A stretch of DNA of 64,000 nucleotides, from NCBI GenBank assembly GCA_020629515.1, contig JAHDDE010000010.1:15227-79226 (forward strand), in the 5' to 3' direction. The notes beneath the pieces are model-generated. The model did no database searches, had not been told where the DNA came from, and was given only the letters and a program-made list of their open reading frames with translations. This stretch comes from Saprospiraceae bacterium (GTDB lineage: Bacteria; Bacteroidota; Bacteroidia; Chitinophagales; Saprospiraceae). The position numbers and the translations under genes were made by a program. Below, in pieces: positions 18,445 through 28,006 of this stretch (position 1 is its first letter; every line of letters begins with the position of its first letter).

Positions 18445-20934
18445 TTAAATGGATGTATAATCCACATTGTCTGATTCGGGCATGATGTTTTTGCTCAATG
18501 TAAAGTTAAAATTACTCCCTACACCCATCTCAGAGTCTACCCAAATCTTACCATGATGTTGTTCGACAATTTTAGAGCAAATACTCAAGCCTAGGCCAGT
18601 ACCTTCATAAACATCTTTGCTATGAAGTTTTTCGAATATGCCAAATATTTTTTTAAAATGATCTTGTGAAATTCCAATTCCATTATCTCGAATACTGAAC
18701 TTATGATATTGCCCCTCATCCGAATAGTCTATATGTATTAGAGGTTTTTCGTCCGCTTTAGTAAACTTGATGGCATTTCTAATCAAATTTTCAAACAATT
18801 GAACCAACTTAACCTTGTCTGCTAAAATAATTTGATTTTCAAAATTCCAAATTAGCTCTGCTTCATTTTGAATTATAGCACTGGTTAAATCTAATAGGAT
18901 AGTTTCCTTAAGATCATTAATATTCAACTGTTCAACTTGAACTTTCTTAGTATTCACTCTAGAGAATGTCAGCAAATCTTCGATTAAAAGCATCATGTTA
19001 TTAGTACTTTTAATCACTATATCCAAAAACTCCTTGTCTCGGGTCTCCAATTTATCGTAAGAAGATCTTTTTATCAATTGAGAAAATGAAAGTACCGTCC
19101 TCAATGGAGCTTTTAAGTCATGAGAAGCTATGTAGGCAAAGTTTTCCAATTGAAGATTTGACTCAATATATTTCTCAAGCTCAACTTGTCTCTCTTGCAA
19201 AGTCTCCAGTTGATTAGAAATAATTTTATTTTGTTGATATTCTTCTGTTATATCGTCAACGATTCTAATGATGAAAGTTTTCTCATTAACTTCAATTAAC
19301 CTAAAATTGGAATTGTAATATTTTCTCCCTTCTTTATGATCAATGAAAAATCGAGTACGGATGTATTTATCTTCAAAAAGCCCTTTGAGTCTAACTTTTT
19401 GTTCTTCCTTATTTTCATAAAATAAAAGATCTAACTGCTGCTCGATCTGTTTTTCACTCAATTCTCCTTCGCCGACACCAAAAATCTCCTGCATACTTAG
19501 ATTGGAGATAATAATGTTAGCTTTTTTAATTGAGTAATTAATCCTATCTAACTCAACTTCGGCAATATCAATTCCACTAAAAGAATAATCAATAAGCGCT
19601 TCGTATATAGCCTTTCTCTCCTTTATGTCATTCTGAGCGATCTGTTTTTCAGTACTATCATTTATATAAGTGATAATCTCTGACTCACCTGTCTCCTCAT
19701 TGACAAATTTCTTAGCATGAATCTCTACAGGAAATTCAGACCTGTCAGACCTAATACCTTGCAAATTAAAATATTTAGATTCGGGCTTCTGATTATTATT
19801 AGAGAATTCTATTAGCTCTTTATGATTTTTCTTGACAAAATAATCTGTAACAAATGTCCCAGTAAAATCGTAATTAGCAGGATGACCGAAAATCTTGTTG
19901 GCTTGAGGAGAAGTAAAAATATGTTTACCCGTTTTGTCAATCATCGTTATTCCACCGGGTAATGCTTCTATAATTCCTCTCAGCTTCTTTTCATTTATTC
20001 TTAATTCTAACTCTTTACTTTTTAATTCTGAAACGTCTCTAAAATGTCTTATAAACAAAAATTTATCATTGACTTTTAGAAGCTGAACCTCATAATTAAT
20101 CTTTCGCCTTTCTCCATCAATGATAAAATCAAATTCTCCCGAATCTTGACGATTTTTCATTATTCTACCCCAAGACTCGTGTAGTGCCTGCTGTGATGAT
20201 AATCCAGAGGACTGATATTCTGGCATGATAGATTTGAAATGATCTGGCAATGTATAATAACAATCATCTTGTGGAAGTATTCGTCGCATTGCTGGATTCC
20301 TTGTGATAAGTTTGAATTCGGCATCCTTATCAGCACTCGACAATTCCAATATTTCTAAACCTTCAGATGAATTATCAATCAATGACTCGTAGACGATACT
20401 GAGTTCTTCACTTTTCTGCTGAGTTTCGTTTAACAAGGATAAATCCATTGTACTCACTACTACACTTTCGACACGTCCTAAAGAATTCTTATTAGCTATA
20501 AATTGACTTCTAACCCACGTCGTAACCCCTGTCTTGGTAACTAATCTGTGTACAATATCTATTTTATCTTGTACTCCACTGTACAAACGCTTAAATGCTA
20601 TTTCTATTCCTCTAACATCTTGTGGGTGGATGATCGATAAACTGTTGGATAAACTTTTTAATTCATCTTCAGTGTATCCCGTAAGTGTACAGAAAAATTT
20701 ATTGCCAAAAGCAAATTTCTTATTTATAATCAGCGCAAACCCTGAAGCTAAGTCCTCAACTATTCTGTCAAATATCTGATTCAGTTGCCCATTTTCCTTA
20801 ACATATTGTGATTGCGTTGAAAGCCTTTGAGCCAATCGGACTGTTCTCTCATCACTAAGATCAAATCCTTCCTCTTGCAATATATCAGCTATCTCTCTAT
20901 TTATATTGCTAATCTCAATAGTGCTGGTCTGCAT
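18445..20934 (-). CDS. Soluble multi-PAS hybrid-less sensor histidine kinase
   Basis: The 829-residue protein has no membrane segment. Four PAS or PAS-like domains cover about 50-170, 178-305, 312-432 and 442-565; two contain PAC-type ends. A coiled coil (about 566-597) leads to HisKA with His605 in NFAYIASHDLKAPLRT. The HATPase_c domain has the N box Asn720 (LIRNAIKFTKADEKP), the G1 box Asp750 (RDNGIGIS) and the G2 box GTGLGLSI at 778. This is the cyanobacterial-phytochrome-like kinase class common in Bacteroidota. No cognate response regulator is adjacent, so it is an orphan kinase. The signals sensed are unknown. Confidence 0.92.
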   Translation of the reverse strand: MQTSTIEISNINREIADILQEEGFDLSDERTVRLAQRLSTQSQYVKENGQLNQIFDRIVEDLASGFALIINKKFAFGNKFFCTLTGYTEDELKSLSNSLSIIHPQDVRGIEIAFKRLYSGVQDKIDIVHRLVTKTGVTTWVRSQFIANKNSLGRVESVVVSTMDLSLLNETQQKSEELSIVYESLIDNSSEGLEILELSSADKDAEFKLITRNPAMRRILPQDDCYYTLPDHFKSIMPEYQSSGLSSQQALHESWGRIMKNRQDSGEFDFIIDGERRKINYEVQLLKVNDKFLFIRHFRDVSELKSKELELRINEKKLRGIIEALPGGITMIDKTGKHIFTSPQANKIFGHPANYDFTGTFVTDYFVKKNHKELIEFSNNNQKPESKYFNLQGIRSDRSEFPVEIHAKKFVNEETGESEIITYINDSTEKQIAQNDIKERKAIYEALIDYSFSGIDIAEVELDRINYSIKKANIIISNLSMQEIFGVGEGELSEKQIEQQLDLLFYENKEEQKVRLKGLFEDKYIRTRFFIDHKEGRKYYNSNFRLIEVNEKTFIIRIVDDITEEYQQNKIISNQLETLQERQVELEKYIESNLQLENFAYIASHDLKAPLRTVLSFSQLIKRSSYDKLETRDKEFLDIVIKSTNNMMLLIEDLLTFSRVNTKKVQVEQLNINDLKETILLDLTSAIIQNEAELIWNFENQIILADKVKLVQLFENLIRNAIKFTKADEKPLIHIDYSDEGQYHKFSIRDNGIGISQDHFKKIFGIFEKLHSKDVYEGTGLGLSICSKIVEQHHGKIWVDSEMGVGSNFNFTLSKNIMPESDNVDYTSI

Positions 20935-21081
20935 AGTTAGTTAATAATAAGACTTAATAGGGTATTCATATAATAGACACAATATTTTATTCCTAACACT
21001 ACAGAATTCTAAAAAAATGGAATCGCTGGATAGCCGCTCTTACTTATATTCACAGTTTAATAAGCTTAAATGTAATTAATA

Positions 21082-21438
21082 ATGGCAAGAAATTTAGCGC
21101 CACATTATTCCTCTTATGTTCGACAAGACAACCTAATCTTTACTTCTGGTCAGCTCCCACTATTAGATAGAACATCCAAAGAAGTTCCGTCAGGCATTAA
21201 AGAGCAAACATTGTTAGTCTTACAAAAGGTTGAAAAACTGCTCATCAGTGAAGGTTTAGATAGACAAAATATCATTAAGACAACTGCATTCATAACTGAC
21301 ATTGACTATTGGAACGAAGTGAATGAAGTCTATTTTGAATTTTTTGGAGATTATAAACCAGCTAGATCGATTATTCCTGTGTCTAAACTTCATTATGGGT
21401 GCAAAATCGAACTTGAAGCAATAGCAATAGTCAAGTAA
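21082..21438 (+). CDS. RidA family reactive-intermediate deaminase
   Basis: The 118-residue protein belongs to the RidA/YjgF/UK114 family. Visible family features are NLIFTSGQLPLLD near residues 18-30 and the C-terminal PARSIIPVSKLHYGCKIELEAIAIV, with the conserved Arg that in RidA binds the carboxylate of imine substrates and the conserved Glu. RidA members hydrolyse enamine/imine intermediates made by PLP enzymes and thereby protect such enzymes. It forms soluble trimers in the cytoplasm. It is transcribed alone and converges with oxyR. Confidence 0.88.
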   Translation: MARNLAPHYSSYVRQDNLIFTSGQLPLLDRTSKEVPSGIKEQTLLVLQKVEKLLISEGLDRQNIIKTTAFITDIDYWNEVNEVYFEFFGDYKPARSIIPVSKLHYGCKIELEAIAIVK

Positions 21439-21451
21439 TGTTGGTTAAAAA

Positions 21452-22375
21452 CTATAATTCTATCGGGACGTTATTAAAATCATCTTTTATTTTCATGTAA
21501 TTCGGAACGCTCTGACCAATGGAATTTTTCAATACTTCCAAAAGATTTTGTTTAACTGAATATTTATGAAATATTAGACTAATTTCTCTTGCTGGAGCTG
21601 GTTTATCAAAAAGCATAAGTTTTGATTTTCTTTCTTCAGATAATGATTTAGCATATAATTCAGGGATAATCGTAATCCCTCCGTAACTGTCGACAAGATT
21701 GATCAATGTCTCTATACTGCCAGCACTATAATTCACGCCAAGTTTAGTTTGAGAGCGAAGTTCGCAGAGATTAATAACTTGACTTCTTAGACAGTGTCCT
21801 TCTTCCAATAACCATAATTTGTCTATGTCAAGATCAGACGGTATTATATATTTTTTGTGTAATGGACGTGATGAATACGCTATAAAGTCTTCGTAATACA
21901 TAGGACTGGCGCTAAGCTTGATTCCTTCAAGAGGAGTGGCAACTATCCCAGCATCCAACTCCTCCTCATCAATGGCACTTAATATATTGACAGTGGTCAT
22001 TTCTTCGATATCCAATTTTATATTTGGATATTCTTGAATAAAATGACCAATGAATTGAGGTATAAGTGATGATGCTATGGTTGGGATAATACCGAGACGA
22101 ACTCTCCCAGAGAGCTCATTTTTGGATAATCCATAATCCATCATGGTATCATACTCGTTGACTATTTTTTTTGCGTGAGACAATATACTTAACCCGAAAT
22201 CCGTAAGACGAATTGGGTTTTTCTGACGATAGATAAGTGGATGTCCCAATTTCTGCTCTAAACTCTTAATAGCCATACTCATGGCTGGCTGAGATATATT
22301 GCAATGTTGTGCTGCCTCTCTATAATTAGCCTTTTTAGCTAATACAACGAAGTACTTTAAGTGAAAAATATTCAT
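21452..22375 (-). CDS. oxyR: LysR-type peroxide sensor OxyR
   Basis: The 307-residue LysR-family regulator has an N-terminal winged helix (residues 1-60: HLKYFVVLAKKANYREAAQHCNISQPAMSMAIKSLE). The effector domain carries the OxyR hallmark LLEEGHCLRSQ with Cys195, and a second Cys at 204. The nine-residue spacing equals that of E. coli Cys199 and Cys208, which form the peroxide-induced disulphide. It should therefore activate antioxidant genes on hydrogen peroxide exposure. None of the neighbouring genes is a catalase or peroxiredoxin. Confidence 0.92.
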   Translation of the reverse strand: MNIFHLKYFVVLAKKANYREAAQHCNISQPAMSMAIKSLEQKLGHPLIYRQKNPIRLTDFGLSILSHAKKIVNEYDTMMDYGLSKNELSGRVRLGIIPTIASSLIPQFIGHFIQEYPNIKLDIEEMTTVNILSAIDEEELDAGIVATPLEGIKLSASPMYYEDFIAYSSRPLHKKYIIPSDLDIDKLWLLEEGHCLRSQVINLCELRSQTKLGVNYSAGSIETLINLVDSYGGITIIPELYAKSLSEERKSKLMLFDKPAPAREISLIFHKYSVKQNLLEVLKNSIGQSVPNYMKIKDDFNNVPIEL

Positions 22376-22435
22376 AACAAATACTTATGAATATAACAAA
22401 AGACATCAGAATTAATTATTGAGTATTGAAAATTA

Positions 22436-22466
22436 AAAAGGGACATTAAAAAATAATGTCCCTTTT
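22436..22466. terminator. Bidirectional terminator below tRNA-Leu
   Basis: Perfect 13-bp arms (AAAAGGGACATTA and its complement) enclose a 5-nt A-rich loop. A/T runs at both ends would allow use on either strand. It lies 11 bp past the 3' end of tRNA-Leu on the minus strand. Confidence 0.85.
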
Positions 22467-22476
22467 CATTGTATAG

Positions 22477-22560
22477 TACCCGGAGCCGGAATCGAACCGG
22501 CACGGCCGCAAAGCCACAGGATTTTAAGTCCTGCGTGTCTACCAATTCCACCACCCGGGC
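22477..22560 (-). tRNA. tRNA-Leu (anticodon TAA)
   Basis: The 84-nt minus-strand cloverleaf begins GCCCGGG and ends TCCGGGTA. The anticodon stem CAGGA/TCCTG holds loop CTTAAAA, giving anticodon TAA. A long variable arm typical of Leu tRNAs and a T loop GTTCGATTC are present. Acceptor pairs include two G-U. The CCA end is not encoded. Confidence 0.95.
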
Positions 22561-22617
22561 CTAAATAAAAAAGTAAGATTGAATAAATCTTACTCTCTTT
22601 AAATTGATAGCTTTATG

Positions 22618-22690
<73 letters not shown>

Positions 22691-22873
22691 TTTTAATAAA
22701 CTGCTTTCTTTAAAGCGTGTGCAAATATATAGGATTTGAAATCACATAAACAATCACAGGTATTATTTTTTTCAAAATAGCTTTGATACTTATTTTTATA
22801 ATGATTTCTGAGTGAACCAATATTAGTTATGTGCATTTTGTAGTTATAACATATATTTGATGACGAAGACAAT

Positions 22874-23530
22874 ATGTTGATAAGCAAAGTACCTAATTTC
22901 ATTACGCTGTGCAACGCAGTTTGTGGGATCATTGCCATCCTCTTAGGCAACCCAATCTTAGGAGCCTATTTGGTCCTCTTAGCCATGGTTTTAGATACTG
23001 TAGACGGATTAGCAGCACGAATGCTGAATGTCAAAAGTGAATTAGGTAAACAATTAGATTCGCTGGCTGATCTAATCAGTTTTGGCGTAGCTCCAGCTTT
23101 TCTGTACTATACACTTTTTACAGATACAGAGTCTTTGTTGGCTTGTGTATTCTATATTTTATCTGGATTATTTAGATTAGGAAAGTTCAATACTTTAGCT
23201 TATTCCAATGATTTTAATGGACTACCAATACCAGCAGCGGCTGGCATAGTATCAGGATATGTATTGTTATATGCCTTTGATGCTCCCGCCAGTCCTGACA
23301 TTCTTCCACTATTAGCCATAATAGGCCCTGGAGTTTGTATGAACATACATATGAAGTTTTTCTCATTAAAAGGTGAGTCTGTCTTAACCAATTGGAAACT
23401 ATGGATAGTTATCTTATCTACATTAATTACGCTTTATATAGATTGGCATTACGCACTCTTAATGTGCTTTACTTCATATCTGTTAGTGAGTTTTCTTAGC
23501 GGATTGATGAGAAATGTTAAAAGTGTATAG
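22874..23530 (+). CDS. pssA: CDP-diacylglycerol-serine O-phosphatidyltransferase
   Basis: The 218-residue integral membrane protein belongs to the CDP-alcohol phosphatidyltransferase family. The full catalytic signature DG-x2-AR-x8-G-x3-D-x3-D is present: DGLAARMLNVKSELGKQLDS followed by LAD, starting near residue 55. About six to seven membrane helices follow. It makes phosphatidylserine, the precursor of phosphatidylethanolamine. A short length and NFITLCNAVCGIIAILLG at the N-terminus match the Gram-positive/Bacteroidota-type PssA. A TATATTTG box at 22852-22859 precedes the start by 14 bp and could be its -7 element, though no good TTG lies at the right distance. Confidence 0.9.
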   Translation: MLISKVPNFITLCNAVCGIIAILLGNPILGAYLVLLAMVLDTVDGLAARMLNVKSELGKQLDSLADLISFGVAPAFLYYTLFTDTESLLACVFYILSGLFRLGKFNTLAYSNDFNGLPIPAAAGIVSGYVLLYAFDAPASPDILPLLAIIGPGVCMNIHMKFFSLKGESVLTNWKLWIVILSTLITLYIDWHYALLMCFTSYLLVSFLSGLMRNVKSV

Positions 23531-23584
23531 TCTATTCATCTAATGTATTCCGAAACAAGTATAGCATCTTTATTGTTTAGCCCT

Positions 23585-23592
23585 TACTTTTG
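23585..23592 (+). promoter_or_regulatory. Bacteroidota -7 box (TACTTTTG) for ferredoxin
   Basis: The octamer matches TAnnTTTG and lies 32 bp before the ATG at 23625. No TTG is found 19-21 bp further upstream, so only half the promoter is supported. Confidence 0.35.
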
Positions 23593-23624
23593 CAATCATT
23601 TTAAATCAACATAAAAAAATTTCA

Positions 23625-23972
23625 ATGGCAATTTTTATCACAGATGAATGTATCAATTGTGGAGCATGTGAACCAGAGTGTCCTAATAATGCCATTTATG
23701 AAGGCGGAGTTGATTGGAAAATGTCAGATGGCACATCACTAAAGGGCGAATATACCCTTGAAGATGGCAAAGTGGTTGGGGTAGATCAAGAGCAGAACCC
23801 TATTGATGATGATATTTATTTCATTGTCCCCGATAAATGTACAGAATGTATAGGTTTTCATGAAGAACCTCAATGTGCTGCAGTTTGCCCAGTAGACTGT
23901 TGTGTGCCAGACGAGGATCGTGTCGAAAGTGAAGAAGTGCTATTGGAGCGAAAGGATAGATTGCATCTATAA
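23625..23972 (+). CDS. 2[4Fe-4S] ferredoxin, YfhL/Bacteroidota type
   Basis: The 115-residue protein has two cluster-binding regions. The first is Cys9, Cys12, Cys15 and Cys19 ([12 protein letters not shown]). The second contains Cys72, Cys75, Cys84 and Cys88 ([19 protein letters not shown]) with an insertion between the second and third Cys, as in YfhL-like ferredoxins. About 50 residues separate the clusters. Two more Cys (92, 93) follow. It is a small acidic electron carrier; the redox partner is unknown. It is monocistronic with a strong terminator 22 bp after the stop. Confidence 0.92.
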   Translation: MAIFITDECINCGACEPECPNNAIYEGGVDWKMSDGTSLKGEYTLEDGKVVGVDQEQNPIDDDIYFIVPDKCTECIGFHEEPQCAAVCPVDCCVPDEDRVESEEVLLERKDRLHL

Positions 23973-23993
23973 TAAAGAAATTGAGTTTAATCG

Positions 23994-24029
23994 AAAAAGG
24001 CATTACGTATTACTACATAATGCCTTTTT
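23994..24029. terminator. Intrinsic terminator after ferredoxin
   Basis: Perfect 12-bp arms (AAAAAGGCATTA and complement) enclose a 12-nt loop, with T-tracts in both directions. It ends the ferredoxin transcript and could also serve transcripts coming from the right. Confidence 0.9.
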
Positions 24030-24082
24030 TATTGATCGGAAATTTGCCAGAACCAATCAATAAATGACCATCGGTTTAGAAA

Positions 24083-24196
24083 TTAGATTCCTAACCAACT
24101 GTCATATTCTTCGTCTGCCATGAGCAATCTTCTCCTCCTTTTCGTTAGAGAGAACCACTTCGCAGCGCTCACTAAAAATTTACTAATAATGTTCAT
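24083..24196 (-). CDS. Possible 37-residue small protein
   Basis: An ATG at 24196 opens a 37-codon frame in an otherwise gene-free 380-bp gap. The peptide has a hydrophobic/amphipathic first half (MNIISKFLVSAAKWFSL), a run of four Arg (residues 20-23) and an acidic tail ending EEYDSWLGI. The ordered charge pattern is unlike neighbouring spacer translations, but I recognise no family and no clear ribosome-binding site. It lies downstream of ctlX on the same strand, 155 bp after its stop. Translation is unproven. Confidence 0.35.
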   Translation of the reverse strand: MNIISKFLVSAAKWFSLTKRRRRLLMADEEYDSWLGI

Positions 24197-24351
24197 GGGT
24201 CTCAATTAAAAATTATACTCAGTGTTAAGACGTATGAGAGTACCAAAATGTTTCCTCTCTTAAGTGTTAAAATTCATTTTTTTTAAAAATTAATTTAATT
24301 TAACACATTACATCAAATACTAATATATAACTAACTATTAATCTGACCAAT

Positions 24352-25290
24352 TCATATCTCATTTTTTTGTGATAGAAATATTTCAGCCATCATACATCTG
24401 GCACTACCACCTCCATACTTTTCGATAGTCGAAAGATCTGCATGGATAATTTCACAATATTCAGATATTTCATCTTTTTGACTTGGGGTTAAACTTCTAA
24501 ATGCCGATGACGACATGATCAAGAATTTTGAACCATTTTTATTATTCACCTGCAGCATATTACCAGCGAATTTTACTACCTGATCTCTTGTAATATCAAT
24601 AATTATCTTTCCGCAGTCCTTTAATGATTCTTCCACTTTTTTTCTTTCATCAATTTCCACAATCGATTCTAAACAAATTATTGCAATATCTTCACCTAAT
24701 GCCATTATGACATTGGTGTGATAATAGGCTAAACCATCACTATCCTTGGCAATGAAAGCAATAAGCTTATAGTCCATTTGTCGAGCAAACTTTTCGAGAA
24801 TATATTGGTTGCTTCTTTCACTTATGCAAGCATATATAATTCCATTAGGACGGTCTATAATCATACTTCCTGTCCCTTCTAAAAATTGATTCTTTGCTTC
24901 GTATCCTGATAGATCAAAATATTTATTAACAATGAATCTTTCACTCAAAGCATCTATAATGTCTTTTCGCTTTTCTAATCTCCTATTAGGTGAGTACATA
25001 GGATAGATAAATATATCCCCATTAGCATGTGTAGAAAACCAATTATTAGGAAAAACCGCATCAGTCTTAACAGGTTCATCACTATCTTCTATTACGATAA
25101 CATCGATTGAATTCTGTCTAATTTTCTTCACAAAAAAATCGAACTCTTTTAAAGCCGCATCTTTAATTTGAGCAATTGTCAGACTTGTATCATTTATTTG
25201 AAAGGCGTTATTTTCTGCAGTCTCCGTATTAAAACCAAAATTGGCTGGTCTAACCATCAAGATGGTATTGGCACATTGTTTTATTTCCAT
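24352..25290 (-). CDS. ctlX: Citrulline-utilisation type arginine-deiminase-fold hydrolase (CtlX)
   Basis: The 312-residue protein is an amidinotransferase/deiminase-fold enzyme of the CtlX group. It has MVRPANFGFNTETAENNAFQ near the N-terminus, acidic DSDEPVKTDAVFPNNW, a FLEGTGSM segment, a YHTNVIMALG segment (catalytic His) and a terminal GGGSARCMMAEIF with Cys299 as the nucleophile. The named family acts on citrulline or a related guanidino/ureido compound; the substrate here is inferred from the family. Its ATG directly follows the stop of the upstream transporter gene (TAGATG), so the two are co-translated. Confidence 0.85.
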   Translation of the reverse strand: MEIKQCANTILMVRPANFGFNTETAENNAFQINDTSLTIAQIKDAALKEFDFFVKKIRQNSIDVIVIEDSDEPVKTDAVFPNNWFSTHANGDIFIYPMYSPNRRLEKRKDIIDALSERFIVNKYFDLSGYEAKNQFLEGTGSMIIDRPNGIIYACISERSNQYILEKFARQMDYKLIAFIAKDSDGLAYYHTNVIMALGEDIAIICLESIVEIDERKKVEESLKDCGKIIIDITRDQVVKFAGNMLQVNNKNGSKFLIMSSSAFRSLTPSQKDEISEYCEIIHADLSTIEKYGGGSARCMMAEIFLSQKNEI

Positions 25291-26079
25291 CTATTCATTT
25301 TTCATTGCCAATCTCTTTAATCGATCAGCAGTTTCTTTACCTAAATAATTATCTATTATCTCATGAGCCAAATATATCAAAGGTGTTAGTGCAACGGCAA
25401 TGATAAACTTATACAGATAATTAACAAATCCAATAGCCAATACTCGCACTAACTCCCAATCCGCTCCAATATAAAAGGCCACAATAAGAACTACAAAACT
25501 ATCGATAAACTGGGAAACAAGAGTTGATCCAGTCGCTCTCAACCATATCCGGCCCTCTCCCGTATGCTGCTTTATCTTGTGGAAAGTAAACACGTCAACG
25601 ATTTGCCCGATTAAGAAAGCGACCAAACTACCAACAATAATCCATAGCCCTTGCCCAAATATTTTTTTAAAGGCTAAATCCATATTCTCGATGTCTCCTC
25701 CTCCCAACAATCCACTCTGACTGGTCCACCACTCATTGGGTGCCAGATATATAGCCATATAGACCATGGCAAAGGCATAGATGATCAAGCCTACAGTGAA
25801 GTAAGATAATAATTTAACTCCCTTCTCTCCATAATACTCGTTGATGACATCAGTCATAATGAATACTACGGGCCACAAAACAACACCAGCTGTCAAATTA
25901 AATCCTAATCCGTCTACACCAAAAATCTCCCAATTAAATGGAGAAAAGCCAAGTGTTTTCTCCAAGGAGAATATCTTTACACCAACAAATTCAGCAATTA
26001 GAGCATTAGTAATGAAAAAACCTCCTAAAAAGAGGTATAATCTGTTGATTTTGTTCTGATAAAAATCTTTGATCATCAA
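25291..26079 (-). CDS. YhhQ-type queuosine precursor transporter
   Basis: The 262-residue membrane protein has six to seven helices and matches the YhhQ/vitamin-precursor transporter family. N-terminal FFITNALIAEFVGVKIF, VFIMTDVINEYYGEK and VAFLIGQIVDVFTFHKIK are family-like segments, as is the C-terminal GSTLVSQFIDSFVVLIVAFYIG. Members take up preQ0/preQ1 for queuosine tRNA modification. It is somewhat longer than E. coli YhhQ, with an insert near residues 110-135. It is divergent from hscA and directly upstream of ctlX; the pairing has no obvious metabolic logic. Confidence 0.87.
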   Translation of the reverse strand: MMIKDFYQNKINRLYLFLGGFFITNALIAEFVGVKIFSLEKTLGFSPFNWEIFGVDGLGFNLTAGVVLWPVVFIMTDVINEYYGEKGVKLLSYFTVGLIIYAFAMVYMAIYLAPNEWWTSQSGLLGGGDIENMDLAFKKIFGQGLWIIVGSLVAFLIGQIVDVFTFHKIKQHTGEGRIWLRATGSTLVSQFIDSFVVLIVAFYIGADWELVRVLAIGFVNYLYKFIIAVALTPLIYLAHEIIDNYLGKETADRLKRLAMKNE

Positions 26080-26141
26080 TAATTTTTAGGATGATTATAA
26101 TATCAATAAACCTATCGAATCTAAAGTTTAAATAAAAGCGT

Positions 26142-27998
26142 ATGGCTAAATTTTCGATAAATCTAAAAGATGGGAGTGTAAAAAAAGAAGAAGCCGAGGA
26201 AACTATTGTTGGTATAGACTTAGGCACTACAAATAGTCTAGTAGCTTATATTAGTGACGGAGAACCAACAATTATAAAATCAGATCAAAATAGTTCTTCA
26301 TTAGTCCCTTCCATTGTTCATTTTAACGAAGACGGATCCACCGTCGTCGGCGAAAACGCCAGATTAAAACTTCTCAGAGCTCCAGAAAGAACGATTTATT
26401 CGGTCAAAAGACTATTAGGTAAATCATTTCAAGATATTGAAAATTTCGAATCACAACTGGGCTATAAGATCATCAACGAAGATGTCGACTCTTTGGTAAA
26501 AATACGTATCGGAGATACTTACTACTCCCCTATAGATTTATCAGCAAAAATATTAAGTGAGCTCAAACGAATAGCTGAGGCACAACTGGGTAAAGCCATC
26601 AGCAAGGCTGTTGTAACCGTCCCAGCATACTTTAATGATTCGCAAAGGCAAGCTACAAGAGACGCAGGTAAATTAGCAGGATTAGATGTACTCAGAATCG
26701 TAAATGAACCTACTGCTGCAAGTTTGGCATACGGTATAGGATTAAAGAAGAATCAAAGTGAGGTCATCGCAGTTTATGATCTTGGTGGTGGCACGTTTGA
26801 TATATCAATATTAGATATTCAGGATGGCATATTCGAAGTACTGGCCACTAATGGAAATACTTTTTTAGGCGGCGATGATATAGATAAGGCGATAGTAGAT
26901 TACTGGGCAGAGCAGTACAAAATCGATCAATCAACTAATAATAAAAAAACTGTACAAGAACTACGTTTGTTAGCAGAAAAAGCTAAAAAACAACTCTCTA
27001 ACTCGATAATCTTTGAAGCTACATTAGGTGATATAAGTATTAAATTAAAGAGAGAAAGTTTAGAAGATCTCGTACGACCTATAATACAGCAAACATTAGA
27101 CTGCTGTAGTCGATGTATTGAAGATTCTAATAAATCAATTAGCGAGATAGATCACGTTGTTTTAGTAGGAGGATCAACCAGGATCCCTTGTATAAAAGCT
27201 GCCGTGACCGATTTTTTCGGTAAGCAGGTAAATGACAATCTTAATCCCGATGAAGTAGTTGCCTTGGGTGCCGCTCTTCAAGCAGATATTTTGGCGGGGA
27301 ATAGAAGTGACATGCTACTTCTTGACATAACTCCATTGTCTTTAGGAATAGAGACAGTGGGAGGATTAATGGACACTATAATACCAAGAAATTCAAAAGT
27401 GCCTAATAAGGCCGGGCGACAGTATACAACCTCTGTAGATGGACAGACCAACTTAAAAGTTGCTGTGTACCAAGGAGAAAGAGAACTGGTGGCTGACAAT
27501 AGAAAATTAGGAGAATTCATCCTTAGAGGGATTCCACCTATGGCAGCAGGAATGCCCAAAATTGATATTCAATTTATACTTGATGCTGACGGAATATTAA
27601 GAGTCAAGGCTAGTGAACTACGATCCAATGTTGAAACCGAAGTTCAAATAAAATCTCAATATGGTATATCAGAAGAGGAGATGGCCCTGATGCTCAAAAA
27701 TTCTATCGTTAATGCACAAGACGACCTAAAGAAAAGAGCACTAATTGAAGCACAGAATGAAGGAAAAAATGTGGTACATCATACCAATAAATTTATCGAA
27801 CAGAACATTAATCTATTGACTGAGGAGGAAGTAGAAGGTTTGCAAAAACTGAATACTTTGTTGAATTCTACCATTGTTCAAGGCAGCAAAGACGAAATCA
27901 ATAAAGCCATGGATGAACTAAATGATTATTCTGCACCATTAGCCCAGAAAGCTTTAGATCATAACATAGCTATAGCACTAAAAGGAAAAGAATTATAG
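26142..27998 (+). CDS. hscA: Hsp70-family Fe-S assembly chaperone HscA
   Basis: The 618-residue Hsp70 has the nucleotide-binding domain (about 20-385) with the phosphate-1 motif [34 protein letters not shown], the phosphate-2 motif [15 protein letters not shown] and the adenosine motif [14 protein letters not shown]. The substrate-binding domain has [17 protein letters not shown]. The length and the short lid lacking a DnaK-type Gly/Glu-rich tail match HscA (E. coli 616 residues) rather than DnaK. HscA helps transfer Fe-S clusters from the scaffold IscU. No isc genes or hscB are adjacent, so the assignment rests on length and lid type. It is followed 8 bp later by the GH3-like gene. Confidence 0.78.
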   Translation: MAKFSINLKDGSVKKEEAEETIVGIDLGTTNSLVAYISDGEPTIIKSDQNSSSLVPSIVHFNEDGSTVVGENARLKLLRAPERTIYSVKRLLGKSFQDIENFESQLGYKIINEDVDSLVKIRIGDTYYSPIDLSAKILSELKRIAEAQLGKAISKAVVTVPAYFNDSQRQATRDAGKLAGLDVLRIVNEPTAASLAYGIGLKKNQSEVIAVYDLGGGTFDISILDIQDGIFEVLATNGNTFLGGDDIDKAIVDYWAEQYKIDQSTNNKKTVQELRLLAEKAKKQLSNSIIFEATLGDISIKLKRESLEDLVRPIIQQTLDCCSRCIEDSNKSISEIDHVVLVGGSTRIPCIKAAVTDFFGKQVNDNLNPDEVVALGAALQADILAGNRSDMLLLDITPLSLGIETVGGLMDTIIPRNSKVPNKAGRQYTTSVDGQTNLKVAVYQGERELVADNRKLGEFILRGIPPMAAGMPKIDIQFILDADGILRVKASELRSNVETEVQIKSQYGISEEEMALMLKNSIVNAQDDLKKRALIEAQNEGKNVVHHTNKFIEQNINLLTEEEVEGLQKLNTLLNSTIVQGSKDEINKAMDELNDYSAPLAQKALDHNIAIALKGKEL

Positions 27999-28006
27999 GG
28001 ATCGAG

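Noticed and set aside
22372-22554. 60-codon minus-strand frame starting MVELVDTQDLKSCG
   Set aside because: It is the translated tRNA-Leu gene, a well-known artefact.
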